From Saksenaea vasiformis B4078 (taxonomy: Eukaryota; Mucoromycota; Mucoromycetes; Mucorales; Saksenaeaceae), in NCBI GenBank assembly GCA_000697055.1, contig JNDT01002378.1, positions 102,384 to 166,383 on the forward strand: a stretch of DNA of 64,000 bases, read 5' to 3'. Shown piece after piece: positions 27,366 to 40,714 of this stretch. Both the position numbers and the translations under genes were made by a program. Under the pieces are notes generated by a model. It was not told the origin of the DNA. It saw nothing but the letters and a program-made list of their open reading frames with translations, and did not search any database. Numbering within the stretch: position 1 is the first letter of the stretch; the number at the start of each line of letters is the position of its first letter.

Positions 27366-28364
27366 ATATCGTTTCGCCGTAAGTTTTTGCACAGAGAAGC
27401 AAATACTTTATATCAAGTCAACGATGTACTACACTGGTTTACTGTTATGATTCCTTCAATGCGTCAATCGGACTGCAATAAGATGACGGTATCTCAACTT
27501 AGGCAAGAATCTCTTCTCTTGAGCTCCATTCTATTGTGTGACATCTTCGGTATTTGCTTGTGATGATATACATCGAGATTCAGTTACGCAGATTTGTGTA
27601 CCACTTAGCCTGTGTGAATCCTGGTCCCAAACCTGATAGCTGTCGATTTCAGTGGCATGAGCACTAACGGTGATGCCCTATGTCGGCGGTTAAAGTATGG
27701 CAATTATAATCTAGCATATTCGCAAGGCTAATATGCCCTTTTCTACCATGTGTATTGTATATAAATTCGATTGTCACTGATCCAATCCCATCAGCCAACG
27801 AAATAGCAATCCTTACGAGATCTCATGTGTTGGCTGCACTTACCATCTTAAAGTCGTTTTTTTGAAGGAGCTCCTGGGACGATGTTCGCTGTAAAAACGT
27901 TAAAAATGGAAATAAAGAAGCTGCCTTTATAACTTCATTTTTCTAGTTCGCCTAGATTGAATACTTTCTTTCAATGACTATATCAGCTACGTTCGACCTA
28001 ATGATGGGATCCACTGGATCAACTGCCTTCAACTCAATAATTGAATTAGTCGAATTGCGTGGATCAGTGCAAGGGGGATGGTCAAGTTCTCCGAAACAAG
28101 TGAAAATTAAAAGACTCTCCCGTATTCATGCGCCACATGCCATCCATTTTAGAGGACTTTTCTAAATCAAAAATGAACTATTTTATACAATTATGTTATC
28201 GGATAGCAACGGTCATTTCGATTCATTGTGTTCCTTAGAACACCAAGGTGGTGGATTGCTAGTAAACGCAGAGAATATTGGGAAGGAATGCTTTAAGCTT
28301 ACAGAAATAAATGAATAGTAGCATGGTTCTATTAGATACTACATAATCCATCAATTATTGTGAT

Positions 28365-28510
28365 ATTGACTGTGGTGATCCATGCCACAATGGTCGTCCC
28401 ATTTAAAAAGGGGTGATTCTGTCGAAAATTTTCCAAAGCCACATTACTATTCTATCTATTGTGTATCTCTAAAGCAGCAAAAGCGCAGTTGGAGATCAAG
28501 GCAGGCTACT
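28365..28510 (-). pseudogene. Relic of the DHA2 exporter first intron and flanking exons
   Basis: Matches about 18738-18905 of the DHA2 gene, including CCATGCCACAATGG versus CCATGCTACAATGG, GGTTCTGTCGAAAATT versus GATTCTGTCGAAAATT and the AGAGCAGCCAAAA-like end. It covers the LDGTIV region and the first intron and has lost the rest. It sits about 220 bp from the stop of ligase B, in the same relation as the intact exporter to the wrecked ligase at 19.3 kb. Confidence 0.65.
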
Positions 28511-28725
28511 GGATGGATTTCATTCAACGATCTAGAGCCGTCCTGTGCCCTTGTATTGAACACATGCTTCCTAGTATTAATAATAAAAGCTACGCTCCCT
28601 TAAAAACTACAAGGTATTAAGAATTTGAACAATAAATAAAGCAAAGCGTACCAATCTCACTATTTCCATGTAATTTATTTGACCCGGTAATTGTGCTATT
28701 ATTATTATTATTATTATCTTCTTTC

Positions 28726-30885
28726 CTATAGTTTTGCTCTTGCCACGGATGACTCCTCCTTCTGGGCTTGATCACGCAGGATTCGACGAAGAATTTTCCC
28801 AGAAGGGCTTTTTGGGATTGCATCCACAAAGCGAACACTGCGAAGGTGCTTGTAATGAGCAAGTTGATTTGAAACAACTTTTTTGATTTTAGCGCAAGTT
28901 TCATCCGAGCGAGGAACACCAGAGTTCAGGACCACATAAGCACGGGGTAATTCCGTCTGTTGACTCTCATCATATACCCCGATAACAGCACAGTCAGCAA
29001 CAAGAGGTGATTCGAGCTAAGTGAAGAAAACGATTTTTGTTGGATGTGCGAGAGGAAGTAGGGAATGCACGAGTGGCACGGACTTACCAGAATACTTTCA
29101 AGCTCAGCAGGTGGTACCTTTGATTTAGATTTTTTTGCTGATGAGACCAGATGCCCAAGTAACCCAGTTTCAGTCCATACCTGGAAACCCTTGTATTTGA
29201 TCAGTTCCTTTAGACGATCAACCACGTAGAAATGACCATTATCGTCGATATAGACGATATCACCAGTATGGTAGTAGCCTTCAGCGTCGATACACTCACC
29301 CGTCGCCTCGGGGTTGTTGATGTAACCCTACGTGAGCTTATTTAAAACGGCCGATTATCATCAGGAAATTCGTTTTTACCTTCATGACGTTGGGTCCCTT
29401 AAGCCAAAGTTCTCCAGGCTGATTAGGACCAAGCTCTTATAATTAGACGGGTATCATTAGTAAAAAAAAACGTGGCCGACTTCCATTTACCTTTTCCTTC
29501 TTCATCGACAATTTTAGCCTCCATGCTTGGAAACAGTGGGCCAACCGAACCTATTTTTTACCTATGAATATCATTTTGACCTTTAGAAGCTGCTCGTACC
29601 CACGATGATGCGGTCAGAAGGTTCTAGTGCCGCCGCCGGAGAAACTTCGCTCATACCGTAGGCTTGTTTGATTTTAAGATGAGGAAATCGTGTCAAGACC
29701 TGTTTTGCAAGATCTGCCCCAAGTGGTGCTGCACCAGAGATTATAGTTTTGATGGATGACAAGTCATATTTCGCAACCGTGGGATCCTTTGCAAGGAGCA
29801 CGAGAATCGGAGGAACTAGCGGCGCATAAGTGATTTTGTACTTGTGTACCGTTTCACAGAATTGCACCAAGTCAAAGCGAGACATAACATATACAGGGAT
29901 TCCCCAGTACAGGCCCGCGTGAAGCATTAAAAAGAGACCGTACATGTGAAAGAAAGGAAGCACGGCAATCATGCGGTCAACATTACTATCGATATCCACA
30001 TCTTCTATTGCCAGCATTTGGAGAATATTTGAACCGATATTGGCATGTCTACATAAGAAACAATCTGATTAGTCCATTTCTTTTTTTCCTTTGAAAAGCT
30101 ACTTACGTTGTCATCACACCCTTGCTTCTTCCTAGAAGGAAGAACGATTAAAAATGGGTCACCAAAGTTGAAGTATCACCTGTTGTGCCCGAGGAGAAAC
30201 ACAAGTAAGCCACGACTTCCTTAATCTCTTCTTTTGTAAACTCCACTGGGATAGCTTCTCGTTTACCCAGGAACACTTCCTTGTAAGACCGGATTCCTTT
30301 GACAGTCTGATCCCCAAAGACAAAAATCTTGTTCTTTGGCAAACCAACCATGGCGGCAGCTTCAAGCGCTGAATCCAAATTGATAGGATGCGCAATCATG
30401 ACTTTTGCATTTACATCATGCAATTGGTGGGCAAGTTCTTGTGCGGTATAAGTTGGGTTCGCCGTAGACGTTGTGCCGCCTGTGCCGAGTGAATACGATC
30501 ACACTAAACACTGCACTTATTCTGACCTACCAGCAGCGATTGTGCCCATAAGTGGAATAGAGTAATCGACCTGTAGATAAGCCCATCCTTAGTTGAGTAA
30601 CAAACACAAACACCAAAGCAGTAAACACGTCGTAACGTCAGTACATACCAAATTAGGCGCGTACATCAGCAGGACATCACCTTTTCCAAAGCCAAGGACG
30701 TCCTGTAGTCCCGCGGCGAAACGGCATACACTGCGCTTCAATTCTGCAAAGGTTAAAGATTCGCCAGTAAGTGCGTCCACTAGAACCGGCCTGTCCTCTG
30801 GTATGCCTCTGGGGTTAGAGAAAACGAGTTGCACAATACCCGTTGTGGGCTCTTGAATAGGTGGGTACTTCGACTTGATGACCAT
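28726..30885 (-). CDS. Peroxisomal acyl-CoA ligase B (paralogue of A)
   Basis: Same family and architecture as ligase A: MVIKSK start at 30885, [71 protein letters not shown], and the C-terminal tripeptide AKL (canonical PTS1). Introns lie at the same places as in ligase A, for example after SSGTTG and after YKGFQV. The most diverged parts are the segment around [15 protein letters not shown] and the extreme C-terminus. An (ATT)n run at about 28698-28716 follows the stop. Intact motifs suggest an active enzyme; whether A and B share a substrate is unknown. Confidence 0.93.
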
Positions 30886-31051
30886 GGAAAACGAAGAATA
30901 AGAAATAAGAGAAAAGTACAGTGTAAATTTTATTGCCTTTATTTTAAATAGTGTTCTAGTATGGTGTAACTGTACATGACTCGGAGATCAATGCTAAATG
31001 GATGAGTATATTATTGTTTTTTTTCATGCTATGATTAATGCCTTTTTGCCT

Positions 31052-34000
31052 TTAACTATACATAAGGAGCCATTCTTCTGGATTCTCGGAACCAAGTAAT
31101 TCCATAGCCGCATCCAGCAGTTTTTGTAACTCGTTTGCAAATGCCAGACTGTTCAGGATGTACGCATTCAGGCTGGTGTTATTACGGTATGTCGCCGCCT
31201 GGTTCGAAGACATAAGGGTGGTTTCCAGCGCGTCTTCGTACCTCTGTCGTGCTTCATGGGGAGATATCATATACGGAGGTAACTGTGTCTTAGCTGCCAT
31301 GGTAGCAGATATAACCTTGAACGTGGTCATAACACATGCAAGCTACCAAAAAGAAATTTGTGTCTCAGTACTTGGTACTATCATACGAGACTTTCATTTT
31401 ACACTCACATAGTCTTTTCTTTCGCGCTCTGCATTTAGGTCCAGTTGTCTTCGCTGAACAGGATCCATTCGGATGGCTGTGTAACCCTATACCAAAAAAG
31501 GATTAACCTCCGTTTCTAACATCGCACGGTCGCAGAACCCTTACCATGCAATAAACCAAAGCAGCCATGTTATCAACGGCCTCTACCATCTTTTTATAAG
31601 GTTTATCTGGGAATTTTCCTCTCAAGGGAGGCTCAAAGATGGCAAGGGATAGTAAAGTGTGCTCGTCTGCAATCTGTCGTCGTAATTCCGACTCGCGCTT
31701 ACTGAACGCCTTGACCCGGTAATCCAGTGGGGAGGTCTTGCCAGACGAGGATTGCAAATAAGCGGCCAAAGTACCATACAGCTGACCAATTTCACGAATC
31801 GTCGTGGCCAGCCGTTTACGCAATTCTACTCGGCCTGTTTCAGGATAAGGAATCAAACAGAGAATGGCAGAAGCTGCTACGCCTATGACGACCAAAAGAA
31901 GCCGCTAATAGATTGGAGCGAATGAGACGAGGGTCGCTTTGAATATGGGTAATTACCTTTCCCGCAATAAGATATACACTTTCCGCGGCAGAACCTTCGT
32001 CAACTACGAAATTGTACGCATACACAACAACCTAAATAACGGTTAAATATATAACGGATTGCAGTAGATTCTTACCAAAATCATTGTCACCTTGCTCATC
32101 AAAGCTACAACCTTGTAGTGTTGTGTAAAGAAGAAGACGTAGTAATGCGGAATAAACAGGACGAAATTCAACACAGCAAGACCGTAGGGGTTTCCACGGC
32201 TAATTTCCCATACAATAATACCCAGGACAGTGCCTGAGATAGTTCCAAGCAGTCGCAGAAGAACCCTGAAACACAGACATAGGTTACTAAGTCTGTGGAT
32301 GTGTCACGACAAACAGCAAGACTTACGCAAAAACAAACGTTCCGGTCGTAGGGAACATCCACAGTACAACGTTGATCATAGCCCACTGTCCTCGCCAATC
32401 CATATACCATCCCGCGCTGTCCGCTCTCCAGGCAGGAATTGCAAGTAACACAACGCCAATGGCTGTTTTGAAAGCAAATAACACGTCTTGCTGCATAAAC
32501 CAAACACCCACGTTGTGCAAACCATGGAAAAACCATTCTGTCTTGGTACTTGGGGGTGCCACGTCCGGATCTTGATAGAAATGCTTCATGCGTGATTTAG
32601 GTGAGGATTCTAGTACGTCGGCATTATTGTTGGTGTAAGACTGTGTACGAACAATCACATTGTCTGCAACGGGATCGCAGTTGCCTTGGTCACCACCTAC
32701 GCTACGATCAAACTCCCTTGATCGGAACCACTTTTTGAGTGACATGACCGGAAACCATAAACGTCGACTTGGACGTTCTTGTTCCAGCATTTGAACGCAT
32801 TCCACGAGAGACTTCACATGATCTGCGTGCTCCCGCAAATTGAACTGATAGTGTAATAGTAGCGATTGTGGTGAATCCTCAGTGCATAGATGAGAGTCAA
32901 AATACTGGATAGCTGTCTGCAGATCCTCTAACGTCGAATACTGCTTCGTGTCCTGAGTCGCGTGGGTGGATGCGAAAAACCGAGGGAAAGGCCAGAGAAC
33001 GCTGTTTAGGTTGGTACGTGGTGACGCATGGAAGTTTCCCACTCGTTGGATGCATTCAGTGATAGCCTTGACACATGCTTCAGACAAAGTTTGGTATACA
33101 GGTTGCAATTGTTCAATGGAGGCATTCAGCGAATTCAGATCAAAATCTTGTATGACAGCCTGCGTAGCATTATGTATGCAGTCGTTTTTTGTGATGAGGC
33201 TGTGGCCCATCCCGTGCAGTGGTACATTCATGGCCTTTACTAATCTTGTCAGTTGGCTCACATCCTTCGAGGACAAGCGGGTATAGAGGACTTCACGTTG
33301 AACGGCACGTTTGCAATCGATAAGTAATAGCAGATTGCTTCGCAAACGTGTGGAGAGCGACCGTAAAGTGATTGCAGAAGGTGCTGTAGATGGTGATAGT
33401 GAAAGAAAGGCGTCAGAATGTTCCTTGAAGAAGGTATTGTAGTCCATCAAGGTCTTCTTGAGCATGCCCATATAATTGGTGATGCTATCATCTGGCCAGA
33501 TAAATACATTGACAGCCAAAGCTATAGCACCAGCAAGAGCTGTTGGACGCAGAAAGACCCACTATGGAGAAACGTCAGTTATCAAAATCGATAGCATACA
33601 AAGGAATAGCTTACAGCTACTTCAGGATAAAACCCGTTCAATACGGCACCCTGAGTCGTTGCGAACTAATATAACAGATCAGTATTCATATTATTTGAAA
33701 CGTATACACGTACTGTTAAAACGATACAGGAATTGACACAGGCAAAATTGGCTACAATTTATATGAAAACCGTTAAGTTTGTTATCACGCGTCCATTTGA
33801 TCGTTTTACCTTTCTGAAACTTCATACGAATGTAATTTAATATGAATGTGCCGATGAATAGAAATATTGCCAGTATTGCGCATGCACCAGCCTGTAACGG
33901 GTTGGGATTCGCATGATCTCTAGCGAGATCAGCAAGATACAAGCCTAATACTATGATGAGTTTTTTGTACTTTAACCATAGAAATGGTACTTTACCCAAG

Positions 34001-34468
34001 ATCGACCATAGCGCGCTAATAAGAGCTCCGAATGTACCGTAGACAACTGCCTATCTCGCATGCTCCAGTTAATCTTATGTTCTGCTGCAAATAGAGCCTA
34101 CTCACTTCCGTCTGTACGCCTGCAATCAGGAAAACAAAGTGAGCAAATAAAATTTACGCGAGCGTATATCACATACCGATTGTTCGCACCGGGAAATAAA
34201 AGATCATAACGATGGCGACAAGCAGCGTAGCCGGTCCAATAGCGTCTCTGCATCGATATTCTAGCGCCATAATTAACGCGATCAATAACGCCAGCGATGC
34301 TTTGATCGTTTTTCGTAATTGTGGGAAAGTCGGTAAGAGTATTTTTGACCACCATCGCTTCTGCTTATCTCTAGTTGCTATCGGTGTTGTTTCCTTTGTG
34401 GATATACTGTCTGCTCGATTTAAGTTTTCCATCTCAGTATCTGCGTTGTTCGGTTGTGTGGACGACAT
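31052..34468 (-). CDS. Aromatic acid exporter / fusaric-acid-resistance-like membrane protein
   Basis: Large membrane protein of the fungal ArAE/FUSC-like group (six-helix bundle twice, with soluble segments). The start at 34468 gives an acidic N-tail, then LRKTIKASLALLIALIMALEY, the typical first membrane pair; a second set of helices begins near 32540 (DVLFAFKTAIGVVLLAIPAW, GQWAMINVVLWMFPTTG), a FUSC-type pattern. The large segment 33519-32560 is mostly soluble helices. The C-terminal region from about 31895 to 31052 is helical and cytosolic. At least eight introns are visible. Length is roughly 950 residues. Members export or compartment organic acids; substrate here is unknown. Confidence 0.8.
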
Positions 34469-34879
34469 GGGGCGGGGAAGGAGGGAAAAAAGGGGCGTTT
34501 TGATGGCTACATATATCTGTCAAGCTGATCCAAAAAAAAAAGCCAGCTGTCATTTTCCAAGGTAATACGTTTTTCCCAGTTGCCGCGACGACCTGATTTT
34601 GGCTGGTGATTACTGTTCGGTACAATACTATTACCGGCGGAGTGTAGCGATTATGATTATTTTCAGCATCGTTCAGCGCCATCGGCTTAACCTTCGGCTA
34701 AACTTAACACCTTGACCCAACACCCAAACGTTGGAACAACAATAACGTCGGATTTATGGGATTACCATGCGCACCTGCTGGGAAAAAGGAAATTGACATC
34801 GTCCCTTTTTTTTTTTTTTTGGTATTGCATATGTACTGCTTACTGAATGATCTTCTAGATACTCTTCTATATGAATTCA

Positions 34880-35868
34880 ATGTCATTTTCGTGAACCACC
34901 TGCAGAGGAAGTGAAGCGATAGAGCATCTGGCATCCGGAATCGGGCAATCTATTGTGAGAAATGAGCGTGCTGTGTGTGACAGCGTATACTTGCTTGTTC
35001 AAACCATCAACTGGCTACGTCTACAGATAAGATCCAACTCAACAAGGCAGCAACGGTAGCTTGCACGACATCCTTCAAGGAGCGGTCACTAAGTAACACT
35101 TACGTCTGAAAACCGGTTGACCACTACTTTCTGTAATACAATAACAAAAATCTCATAGAAAGGTGAATAATCATCTCCCAGCGCATCTGTATTCGATATA
35201 TATACCACAAGCATGTGAATCGAACGCAAGGCAGACAGAAACTTGTTCAAGTTCACGAATACATGTGTAGTCTTGTCTGAGTATGTACTCTGTATGGTAC
35301 ATATTGAGGCAGTCCAAATTTGGGTTACTAGCTACTTTATAACATTTGCCTGCAAGAGATACTAGATTTTGAACACACGTTTACGTCATCCAAGTATTAC
35401 TTTGCGTCGACACCAACTCGATCCTGCGGTGAGAAGCAGTGTATCTTTGCGCAGAGAAACAGGTACCTTTACTTCTGAGTCGAAGGTGTATTGCGCTGGT
35501 CCATTGTAATAAGTTCCCCAACACACCAATCGGAAGGCGTAAATGGCAGTATTTAAAGGGACGCATGAATCCCTTTTTTTTTTCTTTGACTCTGTTCTTC
35601 CAAAACATCCTGGTAAGGATGTCAATTCTTCATTACGTATACAGGATCATTCGTGTCTTTTTATTTATTGTTTAGCCTGCATGACCCCTGCTGTCGAACG
35701 TCTTGGCTGTGGTGGAGTTTTTTGCCTATCACTTAAGTAAGCAAACGTAGGATTTTGTTGCCAATTCATTAACTAATAACCGCAAATCTTATTTCTCTCT
35801 CAGCGCAAACTTGCCTCTTCAAGGACGCATGATTTGTTTAGAGTAGCGTAAAAATTGTTCAATAAACA
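34880..35868 (-). repeat. Dispersed repeat R1, copy 3 (diverged, reverse orientation)
   Basis: Reading the reverse complement from 35868 gives CTGTTTATTGAACAATTTTT, then sequence like copy 1 (TTTGCGCTGAGAG, GCGGTTATTAGTTAATG), then the block equivalent to 23990-24080 (GGATGTCAAT, TTAGCCTGCATGACC on the plus strand at about 35613-35690), and a weaker match to the right part. A fragment at 34900-35000 (CTGCAGAGGAAGTGAAGCGAT) matches copy 2 near 23887. Internal order is disturbed, so it is rearranged or is two fragments. Confidence 0.6.
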
Positions 35869-36052
35869 GTAATTAGAGCGCTGTATCCTTAAAGTTCCAA
35901 TTTTTTATATATTGAACCATCATTTTCAGGTATCCTATGTATATCTAAAGAAAGGCATAATCGCATTATTTTTAAATGGTATTGTTTATTCCTCATGTAA
36001 ATAGTTTGTGTGTCTTGTATATCCAAGGCACGTCATCTAACACAAAGGATAA

Positions 36053-38046
36053 TTAGATTCGTGATTTCCTCTTATTTAGTTCTTGTAGGTCTTGTTGCGC
36101 CCATGATTTAACTTCGCGGCGTAGGATTTTACCACTCAAGTTCCTAGGGATACGGTCTACGAAGCGAACACCGCCTCGTAATCGCTTGTAGGGTGCTACC
36201 TTAGCTTCGACTGAGCTGGCAATAGCTTCAGCTAACGCTTTTGTGGGCTTAACGTTAGATTGTACGACAACATAGGCGCGGGGCAGCTCCGTAGCTCGCG
36301 AAGGGTCGTAGACACCAACGACACAACAATCCGCGACAGAATCCATGTCCATCAACAATGCTTCCAATTCTACAAAATCATGAATTAATCGTCTCATTTC
36401 TCACGCGCTATACTTACCAGCAGGAGCAACTTGGAATCCTTTATATTTGATGAGTTCTTTGATTCGATCAACCACAAAGAATTCTTGAACCGATGAGTCA
36501 AATTTAACGATATCACCAGTACGCATCCATCCGTCTTTTGTAAACGTCTGTTCATTTGCCTTGGGATCATTTAAATATCCTTTCATAATTTGTGGTCCAC
36601 GGAGAAGAAGCTCGCCCTCCTCGTCAGGGCCAAGCTCTTTCCAACATTTGATCAGTTCAAAGCGTTTTATTTTTGTTTCACATACCTCTGTCACTTGTGT
36701 CTACAATTTTTGCTTCCATATGTGCCGCCAGTAACCCCGAAGAACCTCCAAGAAATTGTAAGCATCTCATGTGTAATGAAATCAGTTTAGACACCTGGTA
36801 TCAGGTTATCGCTATTGGCAACATCCTGGAAAAAGCAGCCGCCGGCGGATTCTGTAAGACCATAACTGGATCCTTTCTTGAGAAAATGAATCTCATTGTG
36901 TTTCAGCTTACCCTTGAACAATTTGCACGCCAATTCTTTTTCTTAAAGCTTCGATATGTTCACGGCGGAGGGGAGCGGCTCCACACGATGCTATTTTTAG
37001 GGATGACAAGTCATACCTGTCCACAATTGGATGCTTTGCAAGCTGTACGACTAATTGAAATAGCAGTCAGTTGGTCTACACAATGCCCGATAATGTTACT
37101 TACCAATAGGGGGTACTAAGCTTATGCGACTCACTTTATACTTTTCGATAAGTTGGCACATCTTCTCCAAGTCATATTTGTCCATAATAACAGTAGACAC
37201 TCTGGAGTAGAAATTACGCAGTAGAACCACAGCAACACCATAGATGTGAAATAGCGGTAGCAAACCTAGGGAAACGTTGTTATCGGTCACAGCCTGCGCT
37301 TTTCTTATGACCGCCGCGAGAGCAGATGTAAAGTTGAGATGGCTCAACATGACACCTTTAGGGAGACCAGTTGTGCCACTGGAGAAACAGATAAAAGCCA
37401 AATCATTAGCAGCATCAATGCCTTCGACCGAATTGACTCTTTCATCAGTCATTAATGAATAGAATGGTTTATAGCCGTTATCTTCTTCAGACCCAAAAAG
37501 GAAAATCCGTTCCCGGGGGACACCTGCAGTTGCACATGCAGCAGTAATTCGCGGCAAGAGGGAAGGCACAGTGACCACAGATTTCACATTTGCGCACTTA
37601 AGCTGATAAAGAATCTCATCTACAAGTCTTTGATAAGACGGAGCACGAATTTCCTCAAGTCCACACACCTTTTGTATAGTTTGGATTACTATTGCAATGA
37701 AGGTAAGTATTGTACACATAAGAGTAACGTACGCAACTAACCCAGGTGTAATAGTACATCTAGCTCCAAGGAGCGAAAGGAAGAGTACAGCATGATCATA
37801 TTGATTTGGAGCAAAAACAGCAACAACATCGCCATGATTTAAACCAATTCTATTCCAACCGGCGGCCAGACGACGTGATATATCTGATACTTGTGTAAAA
37901 GTCAAATAGTTTTCCGTGCGGGCATCTATAAAAGCAGGTCTGTTGGGGTCTCGAATGGAATCTATTTCATTTGGAGCAAGAAGCAATGAGAATAGATCGA
38001 CATTGGGAATGGGATCAGATGCTTCGGTAGGTCTAAAGATAACCAT
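36053..38046 (-). CDS. Acyl-CoA ligase C (4CL-like, diverged paralogue)
   Basis: Start at 38046 (MVIFRPTEA). Motifs: [19 protein letters not shown] (P-loop, uninterrupted here, unlike A and B), [38 protein letters not shown] and [15 protein letters not shown] with the catalytic Lys. It ends SRI, a weak PTS1 variant, so peroxisomal import is possible but less sure than for A and B. Clear introns interrupt it near 37115, 36935, 36800 and 36690, and one precedes the A10 domain near 36400. Between about 37740 and 37640 the frame stays open through hydrophobic text that does not fit the family and contains splice-like sites; this is probably an in-frame intron. Sequence is clearly further from A and B than they are from each other. 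Confidence 0.88.
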
Positions 38047-38536
38047 GTTGTATGTTCAAGGAAAAAGAAAAGTACAGTAAATACGCATGCTTAAATAGAT
38101 TTAAAATGAAGAAATGGGGTGAGTCAATGCATTCACCCGGGAAAACAATTCAACAAGCTTCGAGTTCCCCCCACACAATCACACAAACCGTGGGGATGGA
38201 AATTAAAAAATTAAAAAATCGATCACACCTCGATTTTAAAGTTACGGATGCTCGCTAACATTATCTGAGATCAGTAATACAATGGTCCCGGTAAAATAGA
38301 TAAACATTCGAGTCAGATAATCAGGGACCATGCAGCATGCCAATTTGCTCCCAATTTTGCTCTACAAATCTCATGCTGCAATCTTTTTTTGGTCCTGCGA
38401 AATTTGCCAGCAAAAAATTAGGCACGTGACATGCAGGCGGATTTTTGCGCGGGACTGCTGTTTGCCCAATCCAAGGGCAACGTCCAATTTTTTTGCAACC
38501 GTCCGTGTTGCTTTGCAAGTCCATCCAACACACAAT

Positions 38537-40113
38537 ATGTCGTTTGATCACAAGACAGACGAAAAATTATCATTTGAGACGTCTGAAAATGTAAATACTG
38601 CGAGAAACTCTGCACGTGAAAGAGACCTTTATTCTAAATGTTTTTGGTATTAGGTCAAAGTAGTCCCTACTTTTGACTCGATCGGTCTCAAGGAGGATTT
38701 GCTTCGTGGAATCTACGCTTATAATTTTGAAAAACCATCTGCCATTCAACAAAGAGGTAAATGAACATCCCTGCGATGAGAGGCGAAGTGCGTTGTTTGC
38801 TGATACGGTCGGATGGATTAGCTATCGTTCCCATTATCAGAGGTCGAGACGTGATTGCGCAGGCACAATCTGGTACGGGTAAAACCGCCACATTCTCTAT
38901 TTCAATCTTGCAGACGATCGACACAACGGTGCGCGAAACACAGGCTCTTGTCTTGTCACCTACACGTGAATTGGCTACGCAAATCCAGAGTGTCGTTCTC
39001 GCACTGGGTGATTACATGAATGTCCAGTGCCACGCATGTATCGGTGGCACTAGCGTTGGCGAGGATATCCGTCGATTGGAAAATGGTGTACATGTTGTAT
39101 CTGGAACACCTGGTCGCGTCTACGATATGATTCGACGACGCAGCTTGCGCACTCGCAACATAAAGATGTTGATTTTGGATGAAGCTGATGAACTGTTGAA
39201 CCGTGGATTTAGAGATCAGATTTACGATGTGTACCGCCACTTGCCACCAGGTACACAGGTAGTCCTGCTGTCCGCCACATTACCTCATGATGTGTTGGAA
39301 ATGACTCAGAATTTCATGTCGGAACCAATCCGTATTCTTGTAAAGCGTGATGAATTGACGCTGGAGGGTATCAAACAATTCTTTGTTGCGGTGGAATTGG
39401 AGGAATGGAAGTTCGATACATTATGTGATCTCTACGATACCTTAACCATCACGCAGGCCGTTATCTTTTGCAACACACGGCGCAAGGTTTGTGGTTCGAG
39501 GAGTTGTATGGAAACAAGTGCTGATCGTTGCGTAGGTGGATTGGCTTACGGAAAAAATGCGCGAAGCAAATTTCACTGTATCCGCCATGCACGGTGAAAT
39601 GCCACAGAAAGAACGTGATGCTATCATGCAAGAGTTCCGTCAAGGCGCAAGGTTAGTTTTACAAGACCGTCCAATTATCTTTTTTAACCTTTTAATCCAG
39701 TCGAGTTCTGATTACCACTGATGTGTGGGCTCGTGGCATTGACGTGCAACAGGTGTCGCTAGTCATTAAGTAAGTCCTGAGAAACAAATAGGATCCGTAC
39801 TAATACGGGATTTAGCTATGACTTGCCCGCCAACCGTGAAAATTATATTCATCGTATTGGTCGATCCGGTCGTTTCGGTCGCAAGGGCGTGGCGATCAAT
39901 TTCGTGAAGAATGATGATTTGAAAATTCTGCGTGACATTGAACAATACTACAGGTAAAGACTCTGCACTGTGAAAGTTACAGTTGATATTCATAAATACT
40001 CTGTAGTACCCAAATCGATGAAATGCCAATGAATGGTAAGTCTTTATTTTTTCTCTTCTGAGTTATATCAATCTGACTCTTCTTTTCTTTTATCAGTTAC
40101 GGACTTAATCTAA
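38537..40113 (+). CDS. EIF4A3: DEAD-box RNA helicase eIF4A-III (exon junction complex core)
   Basis: ATP-dependent RNA clamp of the exon junction complex, in the nucleus. Exons 38537-38590, 38654-38756, 38822-39486, 39536-39651, 39701-39769, 39816-39953, 40007-40035, 40097-40113. Motifs in order: [10 protein letters not shown] (Q motif), AQSGTGKTA (I), PTRELA (Ia), GTPGR (Ib), DEAD (II), SAT (III), [11 protein letters not shown] (V) and [13 protein letters not shown] (VI). The C-terminus VTDLI is typical of this subfamily. [21 protein letters not shown] before the Q motif and the length (about 396 residues) separate it from eIF4A. It is the most confidently assembled gene here, and an intron-dense genome would need it. 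Confidence 0.96.
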
Positions 40114-40714
40114 GGTGGTTCATGTGTTTGCTGAGATAATAAAAACTGAAAAAGGGACACGGATGCCATTCTGTCGTTTATTGAATTGATGATAGCTTTA
40201 ATAAACTTTACGCTAGGGTTCCATTTTTGCGTAAGAGATGACGCTATGTATGACAAAGTGATAGAAGTTGCATGTTTTTATTCTCACCAACATAGGTTTT
40301 ACCTATCCTGACAAAACTTTGGTTTCTAGTTAGTGCCTGCTTCAGCACAAAGTCATTTCTCGACCCGATATAAGCATGCTCTTATTCACCAGCACAAACC
40401 AATTGAGAATCGGCGTAAGCGTCATACAGAGTTCTGAAACTTCCCACAACTTCAAGCTGGATCCCTAATCGTTCAACTAAGTTGTGGGTAAACTTTTTTA
40501 CAACATGGGAAAAAGTATTCATTATTTATGCAACTTCGTTTTAAGCTCTCCACATTTCCTAATGAGGTGGATATGATGTGTCAGCGCAATTGTCACGACG
40601 GCAAAAAGTATTTCTTTCATCAGTGAGAGATTAAATAGTTGAGTATAGTATAAGTGAATAATCTGTACAGAAAGTGTGTAATGTCGGTTCAGCCCTTTTA
40701 CAACGGCCAGTGAT
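40114..40714. other. Intergenic, no supported gene
   Basis: Six hundred bases between the convergent ends of eIF4A-III and the coiled-coil gene. Contains AT-rich sequence with GTTTATTGAATTGATG near 40178, weakly like the start of repeat R1. No coding signal seen. Confidence 0.5.
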
